Shown here piece after piece: positions 34,945-43,617 of a DNA stretch of 64,000 nucleotides. Every line of letters begins with the position of its first letter. Position 1 is the stretch's first letter. Source of the stretch: Azophilus sp965220425 (lineage in GTDB: Bacteria > Pseudomonadota > Gammaproteobacteria > Pseudomonadales > Azotimanducaceae); contig OZ244830.1 in NCBI GenBank assembly GCA_965220425.1, forward strand, positions 620,001 through 684,000. The letters are read 5' to 3'. The translations under genes and the position numbers were made by a program. The notes beneath the pieces were generated by a model. The model was not told the DNA's origin and did no database searches. It saw only the letters and a program-made list of their open reading frames with translations.

Positions 34945-34980
34945 CCCAGCCGGGGAGCGCGAGGGGATACCTCTCGCAGG
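34945..34980. repeat. Solitary copy of the 50-base module found inside palindromic elements
   Basis: AGCCGGGGAGCGCGAGGGG followed by ACCTCTCGCA matches the module inside copies A, C and G, and inversely D. Here it stands alone between the terminators, so it moves or spreads independently of the larger element. Confidence 0.6.
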
Positions 34981-34993
34981 AGTACGGGTGAGA

Positions 34994-35014
34994 ATGGGCG
35001 TAAGCCCATTTTTT
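34994..35014 (+). terminator. Terminator-like hairpin just upstream of rimP
   Basis: AATGGGC, loop GTA and AGCCCATTTTTT form a 7-8 bp stem with a six-T tract ending 12 bases before the rimP start. It may attenuate read-through into the rimP-nusA-infB genes; NusA itself acts on such hairpins, so autoregulation is possible but inferred. Confidence 0.6.
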
Positions 35015-35025
35015 GTTGGTGCAGT

Positions 35026-35484
35026 GTGAACAGGACGGAAAGGCAGATTGAAGAGTGCCTGAAGGAGACGGTGGAAAGATCCGGCTGCGAGATCTGGGGC
35101 GTTGAGTTCTTTTCCGCCGGGAAACGGTCGAAGTTGAGGGTCTACATCGACAAACCGGAAGGCGTGACGATTGACGACTGTGAAGCGGTCAGCCGCGAAG
35201 TCAGCGACGTACTGGATGTAGAGGAACTGTTGGCCGGAGGCTATACGCTTGAAGTGTCCTCGCCGGGGCTGGACCGCATCCTGTTCAAGGCCGAACAGTT
35301 CGAGGCCAATATCGGCGCGACGGTGGATGTACGGCTCAACTTCCCATTTGAGGGCAGGAAGCGCTTCGTGGGCTTGTTGGCGGAAGTCGAGAATGCCCGG
35401 GCGCTGGTACGGCTGGAAGACACGGAGTATGTCCTGCCGCTTGAGAATGTGCAGCGGGCTCGGCTGGTACCGCAATTCGATTGA
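35026..35484 (+). CDS. rimP: Ribosome maturation factor RimP
   Basis: RimP (152 residues from GTG 35026) assists 30S assembly. It has GCEIWGVEFFSAGKRSKLRV, YIDKPEGVTIDDCEAVSREV, VLDVEELLAGGYTLEVSSPG and LDRILF, the family landmarks. An open frame upstream of 35026 runs through the terminator hairpin and a repeat and is not conserved. It is the first gene of the rimP-nusA-infB-rbfA-truB-rpsO-pnp cluster; nusA starts 14 bases later. Confidence 0.95.
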   Translation: MNRTERQIEECLKETVERSGCEIWGVEFFSAGKRSKLRVYIDKPEGVTIDDCEAVSREVSDVLDVEELLAGGYTLEVSSPGLDRILFKAEQFEANIGATVDVRLNFPFEGRKRFVGLLAEVENARALVRLEDTEYVLPLENVQRARLVPQFD

Positions 35485-35498
35485 GGATATGAACGGCA

Positions 35499-37091
35499 AT
35501 GTCGAAGGAAATTCTGCAGGTAGTCGACTCGGTTTCGCACGAAAAGGGCGTCACCAAGGATGTGATTTTCGGCGCCATCGAGAGTGCGCTCGCCACGGCC
35601 ACCAAAAAGCGCTATGAGGAAGGCGCCGAGTTCCGGGTCGCCATCGATCGGGAAACCGGCGAGTACGAGACTTTCCGCGTGTGGACGGTGGTCGACATGG
35701 AAGCGGAGGAGTGGGAAGAAGCCGAGGAAGAACCCAGCCCCGCGGCTCATATCGCGCCCGACGATGACCGGGCAAAGGGACTCGCCCTCGGCGACACCAT
35801 GGAAAAGCCTGTCGAATCCGTAGAGTTCGGCCGTATTGCCGCGCAGACCGCCAAGCAGGTCATCGTGCAGAAGGTCCGCGAGGCGGAAAGAGCGCAGGTC
35901 GTGGACGAATACCTGCCCCGGGTCGGGGAACTGGTCGGCGGAACGGTCAAGCGCGTCGGCCGGGACAATGTCATTGTGGACCTGGGCAACAACGCCGAAG
36001 GGCTGCTATTGCGGGAGCATCTGATCCCGCGGGAGTCGTTTCGGGTGGGCGACCGCCTCCGCGCCTTGCTGCTCGAAGTGCGCCCCGACAACCGCGGCCC
36101 GCAACTCATGCTCACGAGAACCTTGTCGGAAATGCTCAAGGAGCTGTTCAAGATCGAGGTGCCGGAGATATCCGAAGACGTCATCGAGATACGCGGGGCG
36201 GCCCGCGACCCGGGCTCCCGGGCCAAGATCGCCGTGAAGACCAACGATGGCCGTATCGACCCCGTCGGCGCCTGCGTGGGCATGCGCGGCTCGCGGGTCC
36301 AGGCTGTCTCCGGCGAGTTGGCCGGAGAGCGGATCGACATCGTGCTCTGGGACGAGAATCCGGCGCAGCTCACGGTCAACGCCATGGCGCCGGCAGAGGT
36401 TGCCTCCATCGTCATCGACGAGGATGCCCATTCGATGGATATCGCGGTCAGCGAAGACAACCTGGCCCAGGCGATCGGCCGCGGCGGCCAGAATGTGCGG
36501 CTGGCGAGCGATCTCACCGGCTGGACGTTGAACATCATGACCGAGGAGGAAGCCGCCGAGAAACAGGAGGCGGAAGCCGGCCGGTTCATGGGGGAATTCA
36601 TGGAAGCGCTCTCCGTTGACGAGGACGTTGCGGCAGCCCTGGTCGAAGAAGGGTTCATCACATTGGAAGAAGTTGCCTACGTCCCCATCGAAGAAATGAT
36701 GGCCATCGAAGGCTTCGATGAGGAGATTGTGCAGGAGCTGCGCAACCGGGCGAAAGACGCGCTGTTGACCAAGGCCATAGCCAGCGAGGAGTTGCTCGGA
36801 GACCGCCAGCCGGCCGAGGATCTGCTGAATATGGAAGGCATGGAGCAGGCGCTGGCCTTCCGTCTGGCGAGCCACGACGTGGTGACGATGGAAGATCTCG
36901 CCGAGTTGGCGATTCCGGATCTGCTGGATATTGTCGAAGATCTGGATGAAGGGCGTGCGGCGGAGTTGATCATGACCGCCCGCGCTCCCTGGTTCGAGGC
37001 ATCCGCCGATGGCGAAGACGAGGATGCTGCCAGTGACCATGCTGCCGCTGCCGCGGCTGCCGCGGCTGCCGCGGCGGGCGTTGCAGGGTAG
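35499..37091 (+). CDS. nusA: Transcription termination/antitermination factor NusA
   Basis: NusA (530 residues) binds RNA polymerase and controls pausing, termination and antitermination. Order of domains: N-terminal polymerase-binding domain (MSKEILQVVDSVSHEKG), S1 (GELVGGTVKRVGRDNVIVD), KH1 (GACVGMRGSRVQAVSGELAG), KH2 (QAIGRGGQNVRLASDLTGW), and two acidic repeats at the C-terminus (ALVEEGFITLEEVAYVPIEE; AFRLASHDVVTMEDLAELAI). The protein ends in an alanine run of about 13 residues encoded by repeated GCTGCCGCG units, not seen in E. coli NusA. Confidence 0.98.
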   Translation: MSKEILQVVDSVSHEKGVTKDVIFGAIESALATATKKRYEEGAEFRVAIDRETGEYETFRVWTVVDMEAEEWEEAEEEPSPAAHIAPDDDRAKGLALGDTMEKPVESVEFGRIAAQTAKQVIVQKVREAERAQVVDEYLPRVGELVGGTVKRVGRDNVIVDLGNNAEGLLLREHLIPRESFRVGDRLRALLLEVRPDNRGPQLMLTRTLSEMLKELFKIEVPEISEDVIEIRGAARDPGSRAKIAVKTNDGRIDPVGACVGMRGSRVQAVSGELAGERIDIVLWDENPAQLTVNAMAPAEVASIVIDEDAHSMDIAVSEDNLAQAIGRGGQNVRLASDLTGWTLNIMTEEEAAEKQEAEAGRFMGEFMEALSVDEDVAAALVEEGFITLEEVAYVPIEEMMAIEGFDEEIVQELRNRAKDALLTKAIASEELLGDRQPAEDLLNMEGMEQALAFRLASHDVVTMEDLAELAIPDLLDIVEDLDEGRAAELIMTARAPWFEASADGEDEDAASDHAAAAAAAAAAAAGVAG

Positions 37092-37132
37092 ACGCGCGGA
37101 GCGAAGCAACGCGCGTTGCCGGAGAAATTGGC

Positions 37133-39706
37133 ATGACGGATGTAACGGTTAGACAGCTTGCGGAAACGGTGGGAGCGCCGATCGATCGCCTGTTGCGGCA
37201 GATGGCCGATGCGGGCCTGCCGCATACCGGCGATGGCGAGCCCGTCAGCGAAGATCAGAAACAGAAGCTCCTTGCCCACTTGAAGCAAAGCCACGGTTCG
37301 TCGATATCGGCGCCCAGGAAGATCACATTCAAAAAGAAGTCGGTCGGCACGTTGAAGACGGGCCAGGGACGTACCGGCCGCAACGTCACCGTCGAGGTGC
37401 GCCGCAAGCGCACCTACGTCAAGCGCCCGGAACCCATGCCCGCAAAAGCGCAACCGCCCGGGCCGCGGCAACCGTCCCAGACCGAAATGGAGGCCCGCCG
37501 CATCCGCGAGGAAGAGCTTGCGCGCAAGGCGGCCGAACAGGAATCGCGACGGGCTGAGAGCGAACGCAAGGTGGAGGAAGCCCGACGGCGCGAAGAAGAG
37601 ACGCGGCTGGAAGCGGTGCGCGAGGCAGCGGAACAGGACGCGGCCAGGGAAGCCGCCGAAAAGCGTGCCCAGAAACAGGCGCGAACCGCGGACGCGCAGA
37701 AACCGGAAGACGCGGCGGCGAAAGCCGCGGCCGCGGCCGTGGAGGCTCAGGCCAAGGCACAAGCCAGCGAAAAGGCCGGCAAGCGGGTCAAAGGCAAGGA
37801 TCGGGAGCGAACCGGACGCGGTGAGTTTGGCGTTGGCAGGCATATGCGCCGCGAACTGTCGCTCAAGTCGGAGCGCCGCGGGCGCCGCCGGCACAGGCCG
37901 GCGCCCATCAAGGTGCAACAGCACGGCGGTGAATTCAAACCGACCGAATTCATTGCCCGGGAAGTCGAGGTCCCGGACGCGATATCTGTCGGCGAACTGG
38001 CCCAGGGCATGACGGTGAAAGCCGGCGAAGTGATCAAGACGCTGATGGGCCTGGGCGTCATGGCGACGATCAACCAGATGATCGATCAGGATGTGGCAAC
38101 TCTGGTCGTGGAGGAAATGGGCCACAGGGTCAAGCTCATCCACGAAGATGCGATCGAGCAGGCACTGGAGCAATCGCTCAAGGTCGAGGGCGAGGGCGAG
38201 TCCCGCGCGCCGGTCGTCACGGTCATGGGCCACGTCGACCACGGCAAGACCTCTCTACTGGACTTCATCCGCCATACCCGCGTGGTCAGCAGTGAAGCCG
38301 GCGGCATTACCCAGCATATCGGCGCCTATTCGGTGGATACCGACCATGGCCGCATTACCTTCATCGACACGCCGGGTCATGCGGCTTTTACGGCCATGCG
38401 CGCGCGGGGTGCGATGGTCACGGACATCGTGGTCCTCGTCGTTGCGGCGGATGACGGCGTGATGCCGCAGACGGAGGAGGCCATCCAGCACGCGAAGGCG
38501 GCCGAGGTGCCGATCGTGGTGGCGGTCAACAAGATGGACCTGGCGGGCGCCGACCCGGAAAGGGTCACCAAGGAACTCGCGGCCAAGGATGTCGCACCCG
38601 AAGACTGGGGGGGCGATACGCAGTTCGTCAAGGTCTCCGCGGTAACCGGCGACGGTATCGATGACCTGTTGGAAGCCATCCTGTTGCAGGCGGAACTGCT
38701 CGAACTCAAGGCGGTGCCGGATGCGCCGGCTCGCGGCGTCGTGATCGAATCCCGGCTCGACCGCGGCCGCGGCCCTGTTTCGACCGTACTGGTTCAGAAC
38801 GGCACGCTCAAGCAGGGCGACATTGTCATTGCCGGCGAATATCACGGCCGCGTGCGGGCCATGCTGGACGACCAGGGCGCACAGACCCGGGAGGCCGGTC
38901 CGTCGCAACCCGCGGAAGTATTGGGCTTGAGCGGCACACCCGGCGCGGGCGACAGCTTCTCGGTGGTTACCGATGAGCGCTCGGCGCGGGATCTGGCGGA
39001 GTTCAGGCGTGATAAATCCCAGGAGCAGCGGCAGGCCATGCAGCAGGCCGCGAAGCTCGACAACCTGTTCGCCAAGCTGGGCGAAGGTGAGAAGCGCGTG
39101 CTGAAACTGGTCGTCAAGGCCGACGTTCGAGGCAGCCTCGAAGCCATCGTGCAGTCAATGGCCGATCTCGGCAACGATGAGGTCTCGGTGACGGTGCTCG
39201 GTTCCGGGGTCGGCGCGATCACCGAAAGCGACGTCAACATGGCGGTCACCTATAGCGCAGCGGTTTTCGGGTTCAACGTTCGCGCCGACAGTGCGGCGAA
39301 AGCCGTCGTCGAGCGGGAAGGCCTGGATCTGCGCTACTACAGCGTCATCTACGAAATGATCGACGATGCGAAGCAGGTGTTGAGCGGCATGCTCGCGCCG
39401 GAGACCCGGGAGGAAATCCTGGGCATTGCGGAAGTTCGCGAGGTGTTCCGGTCGCCCCGGTTCGGGCAGGTCGCCGGATGCATGGTGACCGAAGGCGCCG
39501 TGTTCAGGAACCGGCCGATCCGGGTGCTGCGCGACCATGTCGTGATCTACGAGGGCGAACTCGAATCCCTGCGGCGCTTCAAGGAGGATGTCCAGGAGGT
39601 CCGAAACGGTACGGAATGCGGTATCGGCGTGCGCAATTACAACGACGTCCGGGCCGGGGACCTCATCGAAGTGTTCGAATCCCGTGAGGTGGCACGGGCG
39701 CTGTGA
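37133..39706 (+). CDS. infB: Translation initiation factor IF-2
   Basis: IF-2 (857 residues) places fMet-tRNA on the 30S subunit and promotes subunit joining with GTP. The N-terminal IF2_N fold (TDVTVRQLAETVGAPIDRLL) is followed by a highly charged Lys/Glu/Arg/Ala coiled region (about 110-230), a second IF2_N (GMTVKAGEVIKTLMGLGVMA), the G domain (G1 GHVDHGKTS at 366, DTPGHAAF, NKMD, SAVTGDG) and domains II-IV ending in RVLRDHVVIYEGEL and GTECGIGVRNYNDVRAGD. Length and order are those of gammaproteobacterial IF-2. Confidence 0.98.
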   Translation: MTDVTVRQLAETVGAPIDRLLRQMADAGLPHTGDGEPVSEDQKQKLLAHLKQSHGSSISAPRKITFKKKSVGTLKTGQGRTGRNVTVEVRRKRTYVKRPEPMPAKAQPPGPRQPSQTEMEARRIREEELARKAAEQESRRAESERKVEEARRREEETRLEAVREAAEQDAAREAAEKRAQKQARTADAQKPEDAAAKAAAAAVEAQAKAQASEKAGKRVKGKDRERTGRGEFGVGRHMRRELSLKSERRGRRRHRPAPIKVQQHGGEFKPTEFIAREVEVPDAISVGELAQGMTVKAGEVIKTLMGLGVMATINQMIDQDVATLVVEEMGHRVKLIHEDAIEQALEQSLKVEGEGESRAPVVTVMGHVDHGKTSLLDFIRHTRVVSSEAGGITQHIGAYSVDTDHGRITFIDTPGHAAFTAMRARGAMVTDIVVLVVAADDGVMPQTEEAIQHAKAAEVPIVVAVNKMDLAGADPERVTKELAAKDVAPEDWGGDTQFVKVSAVTGDGIDDLLEAILLQAELLELKAVPDAPARGVVIESRLDRGRGPVSTVLVQNGTLKQGDIVIAGEYHGRVRAMLDDQGAQTREAGPSQPAEVLGLSGTPGAGDSFSVVTDERSARDLAEFRRDKSQEQRQAMQQAAKLDNLFAKLGEGEKRVLKLVVKADVRGSLEAIVQSMADLGNDEVSVTVLGSGVGAITESDVNMAVTYSAAVFGFNVRADSAAKAVVEREGLDLRYYSVIYEMIDDAKQVLSGMLAPETREEILGIAEVREVFRSPRFGQVAGCMVTEGAVFRNRPIRVLRDHVVIYEGELESLRRFKEDVQEVRNGTECGIGVRNYNDVRAGDLIEVFESREVARAL

Positions 39707-39728
39707 AGCGCCGGCGGGTCAGGCGCTG

Positions 39729-40106
39729 ATGCGGGATTTCGGACGCGATCTGCGAGTTGCCGACATGGTGCGCGAAGAACTGGCCTGCATCGTTCAGCGT
39801 CAGGTTCGGGACCCGCGTGTCGGCTCCGTCAGCGTCAACGATGTGCGGGTGAGCAAAGACCTGTCGTTCGCGGACGTCTATGTGTCGTCGATGGAAACGC
39901 CGGAGCCCGCGGAACAGGCCGACCTGGTCGCGGTGCTGAATCGGGCCTCGGGTTTTTTCCGCTCGGAACTCGCAAAACGCCACTCGATGCGCACTACGCC
40001 CAAACCCCGGTTTCACTATGACGTTTCCGTGGAACGAGGCCCGAGACTGGAGAAGCTGATCACCGATGCACTCGCCGTTGACAAGAGCGCGCACGATCAT
40101 GGGTAG
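39729..40106 (+). CDS. rbfA: 30S ribosome-binding factor RbfA
   Basis: RbfA (125 residues from ATG 39729) is a KH-domain protein needed for 16S rRNA 5' end maturation. It shows RVADMVREELACIVQRQVRD, PRVGSVSVNDVRVSKDLSFA, DVYVSS and the helix ELAKRHSMRTTPKPRFHYD with the AxG-type kink region modified. The frame runs open upstream through the infB end but conservation starts here. It overlaps truB by 8 bases. Confidence 0.96.
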   Translation: MRDFGRDLRVADMVREELACIVQRQVRDPRVGSVSVNDVRVSKDLSFADVYVSSMETPEPAEQADLVAVLNRASGFFRSELAKRHSMRTTPKPRFHYDVSVERGPRLEKLITDALAVDKSAHDHG

Positions 40107-41034
40107 CCGCCGGGGTCGGGCCGTCGACGGAATTGTGGTTATCGACAAGCCGGGCGGCATAAGTTCCAACAACGCCGTGCAGAAGGCGAAGCGGCTGTTC
40201 GGCGCCCGCAAGGTGGGGCATACGGGCAGTCTCGATCCTCTGGCCACGGGTGTTTTACCCCTTTGTTTCGGCGAGGCGACGAAGTTTTCGCAGTACCTCC
40301 TGGCCTCGGACAAGAAATACCGGGCACGCATCAAGCTCGGCATCGCTACGGACAGCGGCGACGCCGACGGTAAAACCGTCTCGACGCGGTCGGCCGAGGG
40401 CATCGGCCGGCCGGATATCGAGAAGGCGCTCAACTGCTTTCGAGGTGAGATCATGCAGGCGCCGCCCATGTTCTCGGCGGTAAAACACAAGGGGCAGCCG
40501 CTCTACAAGCTCGCCAGGCAAGGTATCGAGATCGAGCGGGAAGCGCGGGCCGTCACCATCTACTCCAACGAACTGCTCGACATCGAAGGCGACGAATTCG
40601 AAGTCGAGACCTATTGCAGCAAGGGAACTTACGTGCGCGCCATCGCGGACGAAATGGGCGAGATGCTCGGTTGCGGCGCTCATGTCACCACACTCAGGCG
40701 GAGCCGGGCCGGTCCTTACGACGAGTCGGATCTGGTCACTTTCGAGGAACTGGAAAAGGCACGGGAACAGGGGTCCCTCGATCCCTACCTGCAACCGGTG
40801 TGGAGCGCCGTGCGGGAATGGCCCGAAGTATTGTTGAACGAGGATGTGGCCTACTACCTGCGCCACGGACAACCGGTAATCGTGCCGCATTCGCCGACCA
40901 GCGGTTGGGTGCGCCTCTCGGAATCGTCGGAGACGAGCTGCCGGTTTCTGGGTGTCGGCGAGGTGCTGGACGACGGCAGGATCGCTCCGCGCCGCTTGTT
41001 GACCCGTGGCGGCGCGGCTGGCGTCAGGCATTGA
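40099..41034 (+). CDS. truB: tRNA pseudouridine-55 synthase TruB
   Basis: TruB (311 residues) makes pseudouridine 55 in the T loop of tRNAs. The catalytic aspartate is D46 in GHTGSLDPLATGVLPLC; other landmarks are GIVVIDKPGGISSNNAV, AKKYRARIKLG-like strand (SDKKYRARIKLGIATDSGDA), GEIMQAPPMFSAVKHKGQPL and YCSKGTYVRAIADEMGE. ATG 40099 overlaps rbfA; an in-frame ATG 40066 deeper in rbfA is less likely. The C-terminal PUA-like part is present. Confidence 0.97.
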   Translation: MGSRRGRAVDGIVVIDKPGGISSNNAVQKAKRLFGARKVGHTGSLDPLATGVLPLCFGEATKFSQYLLASDKKYRARIKLGIATDSGDADGKTVSTRSAEGIGRPDIEKALNCFRGEIMQAPPMFSAVKHKGQPLYKLARQGIEIEREARAVTIYSNELLDIEGDEFEVETYCSKGTYVRAIADEMGEMLGCGAHVTTLRRSRAGPYDESDLVTFEELEKAREQGSLDPYLQPVWSAVREWPEVLLNEDVAYYLRHGQPVIVPHSPTSGWVRLSESSETSCRFLGVGEVLDDGRIAPRRLLTRGGAAGVRH

Positions 41035-41106
41035 ACATGCGCGAATCGGCTGGAAATACGCCCGGTTGGCTCGCGTTACATTGACGAAGCGTATTTGGAG
41101 ACCATT

Positions 41107-41376
41107 ATGGCTTTATCGGTTGAGGCGAAGTCGGACATCATCAGGGACTATCGGGTGCAGGACGGCGACACCGGCTCGCCCGAAGTGCAGGTTGCGCTAC
41201 TGACGCACAACATCAATTCGTTGCAGGACCACTTCCGCGCGCACAAGAAAGACCACCATTCACGGCGCGGCCTGATTCGCATGGTGAACCGTCGCCGCAA
41301 GTTGTTGGACTACCTCAAGGAAAAAGACGGCTCGCGTTATCGGTCGCTGATCAAGCGTCTGGGACTGAGAAGGTAG
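41107..41376 (+). CDS. rpsO: 30S ribosomal protein S15
   Basis: S15 (89 residues, exactly the E. coli size) binds the 16S rRNA central domain. It begins ATG 41107 eight bases after GGAG. MALSVEAKSDIIRDYRVQ, DTGSPEVQVALLTHNIN, HFRAHKKDHHSRRGLIRMV, NRRRKLLDYL and RYRSLIKRLGLRR are all conserved. In E. coli S15 autoregulates translation through a leader pseudoknot; the leader here is short and I did not verify such a fold. Confidence 0.98.
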   Translation: MALSVEAKSDIIRDYRVQDGDTGSPEVQVALLTHNINSLQDHFRAHKKDHHSRRGLIRMVNRRRKLLDYLKEKDGSRYRSLIKRLGLRR

Positions 41377-41439
41377 CCAAACCCGCGTTCCACTACAGAA
41401 TTCATGAGCGCCGCGCGCGCTCGAAGCAAGGAGATTAAG

Positions 41440-43539
41440 TTGAATCCAGTGATCAAGGAATTTCAGTTTGGCGACCAGACGGTGCGCATGGAGACCGGGC
41501 GTATCGCCCGGCAGGCGACCGGGGCCGCCATGGTTTACATCGGCGATACCGCAGTGCTGACCACGGTTGTCGGCGTGAAAACGCCGCGCCTGGGGCAGAG
41601 TTTTTTCCCGCTGACGGTGAACTATCAGGAGAAGACCTACGCGGCGGGCAAGATCCCGGGCGGTTTCTTCCGGCGGGAAGGGCGGCCATCGGAGAAGGAG
41701 ATACTGACCAGCCGGTTGATCGACCGTCCCGTTCGCCCGCTGTTCCCCAAGGGTTTCATGAACGAGGTACAGGTGGTTCCGACGGTCATGTCCGTGGACA
41801 AGAACCGGGATCCGGATATCGCTGCCATGATCGGCGCTTCGGCGGCACTGGCACTCTCGGGCATTCCGTTCAAGGGTCCCATCGGCGCGGCGCGCGTAGG
41901 CTACAGCAACCACGAATACCTGCTCAACCCGACTCACTCGGCGCTTGAGGCGTCCGAACTGAACATGGTGGTTGCGGGCACGGAAAGTGCGGTGCTCATG
42001 GTCGAGTCCGAAGCGAGCGAGTTGAGCGAGGACGAGATGCTCGGTGCGGTGCTGTTCGCGCACCAGGAGATGCAGGTTGTCATTCAGGCAGTCCGGGAAC
42101 TGGCCGAGGAAGCGGGCAAGGCGCCCTGGGACTGGCAGCCGGAACCGGTCGACGAGGGGCTCCTGCGAGACCTCGGCGATGCCGTAAGCGCGGACCTGGG
42201 AGAGGCATACAGAATCACCGACAAGCTCGAACGGCAAGCCCGGGTCGGACAATTGCGCAACGAGGCCGTGGAGCGCTTCAGCGGCGCCGAAGATGCGCAA
42301 TACAGTGCCGATGCGGTTTTTGACATATTCGCCAAGGTGGAGAAAGAACTCGTTCGCCAGCGGGTTCTCGACGGCGAACCGCGCATCGATGGCCGAGACC
42401 GGCCCACGGTGCGGCCGATCGGCGTGGAGGTGGGATTGCTGCCCAGGACCCACGGGTCGGCGCTTTTCACCCGGGGCGAAACCCAGGCGATCGTCACCGC
42501 GACATTGGGCACGCTCAGGGATGCGGCGCTCATCGACGCTCTGGAAGGCAGCTACAAGGATCATTTCATGCTGCACTACAACTTCCCACCCTACTCGGTG
42601 GGGGAAGCCCGCATGATGACCGGGCCCAAGCGGCGGGAAATCGGCCACGGACGGCTCGCCCGACGGGGCATAGCCGCGGTGCTGCCGAACGAGGAGGAGT
42701 TTCCCTACACGCTCAGGGTGGTTTCCGAGATCACGGAGTCGAACGGGTCGAGTTCGATGGCGAGCGTCTGCGGCTCATCGCTCGCGCTCATGGATGCGGG
42801 CGTCCCCCTCAAGGCGCCGGTGGCCGGCGTTGCCATGGGCCTGGTCAAGCAGGGCGACAGGTTTGCCGTACTCACCGATATTCTGGGTGACGAGGACCAT
42901 CTCGGCGACATGGACTTCAAGGTGGCGGGTACGCCGAATGGCGTCACCGCACTGCAGATGGACATCAAGATCGACGGTATCACCGAGGAGATCATGGAGG
43001 CAGCCCTCGAACAGGCGCTCGAGGCCCGGCTGCATATCCTCGGAGAGATGAACAAGGTGCTCGCCAGGTCGCGCGACGAGATCTCCGAGAACGCGCCCGC
43101 CATGACGGTGATCAAGGTACATCCTGACAAGATCCGCGACGTGATCGGCAAGGGCGGGGCAACCATTCGCTCCATCGTCGATGAGACGGGCGCGGAAGTG
43201 GATATCGAGGACGACGGCACGGTGCGCATCTATGCCGACAATGCGCAGAGCAAGGACGCGGCCGTCGCCAGGGTCCAGGAAATCACCGCGGAGGCGGAGG
43301 TGGGTCGCATCTACAACGGCCGCGTGGAGCGCATCGTCGATTTCGGCGCCTTCATCAGCATCCTGCCGGGCAAGGACGGCCTGTTGCATATCTCGCAGAT
43401 CGCCAAGGAACGGGTCGAGACCGTTGGCGACTATCTGGAAGAAGGGCAGATGGTGGACGTGGTGGTCCTGGATGTCGATCAGCGCGGCCGCATCAAGCTC
43501 AGCATGAAGGAAGTGGAGAACTACGCCGAATCGGCTTGA
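41440..43539 (+). CDS. pnp: Polyribonucleotide nucleotidyltransferase (PNPase)
   Basis: PNPase (699 residues) is the trimeric phosphorolytic 3'-5' exoribonuclease of the degradosome. The start is TTG 41440: AAGGAG lies six bases upstream and the family N-terminus NPVIKEFQFGDQTV begins here; ATG 41404 in frame has no ribosome site. Two RNase PH domains follow (RRGRPSEKEILTSR-type FRREGRPSEKEILTSRLIDR; RDRPTVRPIG, VCGSSLALMDAGVPLKAPVA), then KH (VIGKGGATIRSIVDETGAEV) and S1 (RIYNGRVERIVDFGAFISIL). It ends soon after S1, slightly shorter than E. coli (711). Confidence 0.98.
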   Translation: MNPVIKEFQFGDQTVRMETGRIARQATGAAMVYIGDTAVLTTVVGVKTPRLGQSFFPLTVNYQEKTYAAGKIPGGFFRREGRPSEKEILTSRLIDRPVRPLFPKGFMNEVQVVPTVMSVDKNRDPDIAAMIGASAALALSGIPFKGPIGAARVGYSNHEYLLNPTHSALEASELNMVVAGTESAVLMVESEASELSEDEMLGAVLFAHQEMQVVIQAVRELAEEAGKAPWDWQPEPVDEGLLRDLGDAVSADLGEAYRITDKLERQARVGQLRNEAVERFSGAEDAQYSADAVFDIFAKVEKELVRQRVLDGEPRIDGRDRPTVRPIGVEVGLLPRTHGSALFTRGETQAIVTATLGTLRDAALIDALEGSYKDHFMLHYNFPPYSVGEARMMTGPKRREIGHGRLARRGIAAVLPNEEEFPYTLRVVSEITESNGSSSMASVCGSSLALMDAGVPLKAPVAGVAMGLVKQGDRFAVLTDILGDEDHLGDMDFKVAGTPNGVTALQMDIKIDGITEEIMEAALEQALEARLHILGEMNKVLARSRDEISENAPAMTVIKVHPDKIRDVIGKGGATIRSIVDETGAEVDIEDDGTVRIYADNAQSKDAAVARVQEITAEAEVGRIYNGRVERIVDFGAFISILPGKDGLLHISQIAKERVETVGDYLEEGQMVDVVVLDVDQRGRIKLSMKEVENYAESA

Positions 43540-43558
43540 CTCCACCTTTTGCCGCGCA

Positions 43559-43603
43559 GGCGGTATCTGAGCGGCGCTTCTCCGCCGGCGACACGATACC
43601 GCC
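43559..43603. terminator. Possible bidirectional terminator between convergent pnp and LLM gene
   Basis: GGCGGTATC (43559-43567) pairs with GATACCGCC (43595-43603) around an inner GCGGCG/CGCCGG hairpin. The T tract is missing on both sides, so intrinsic termination would be weak. Confidence 0.3.
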
Positions 43604-43617
43604 GGTGTGCGCATGGC

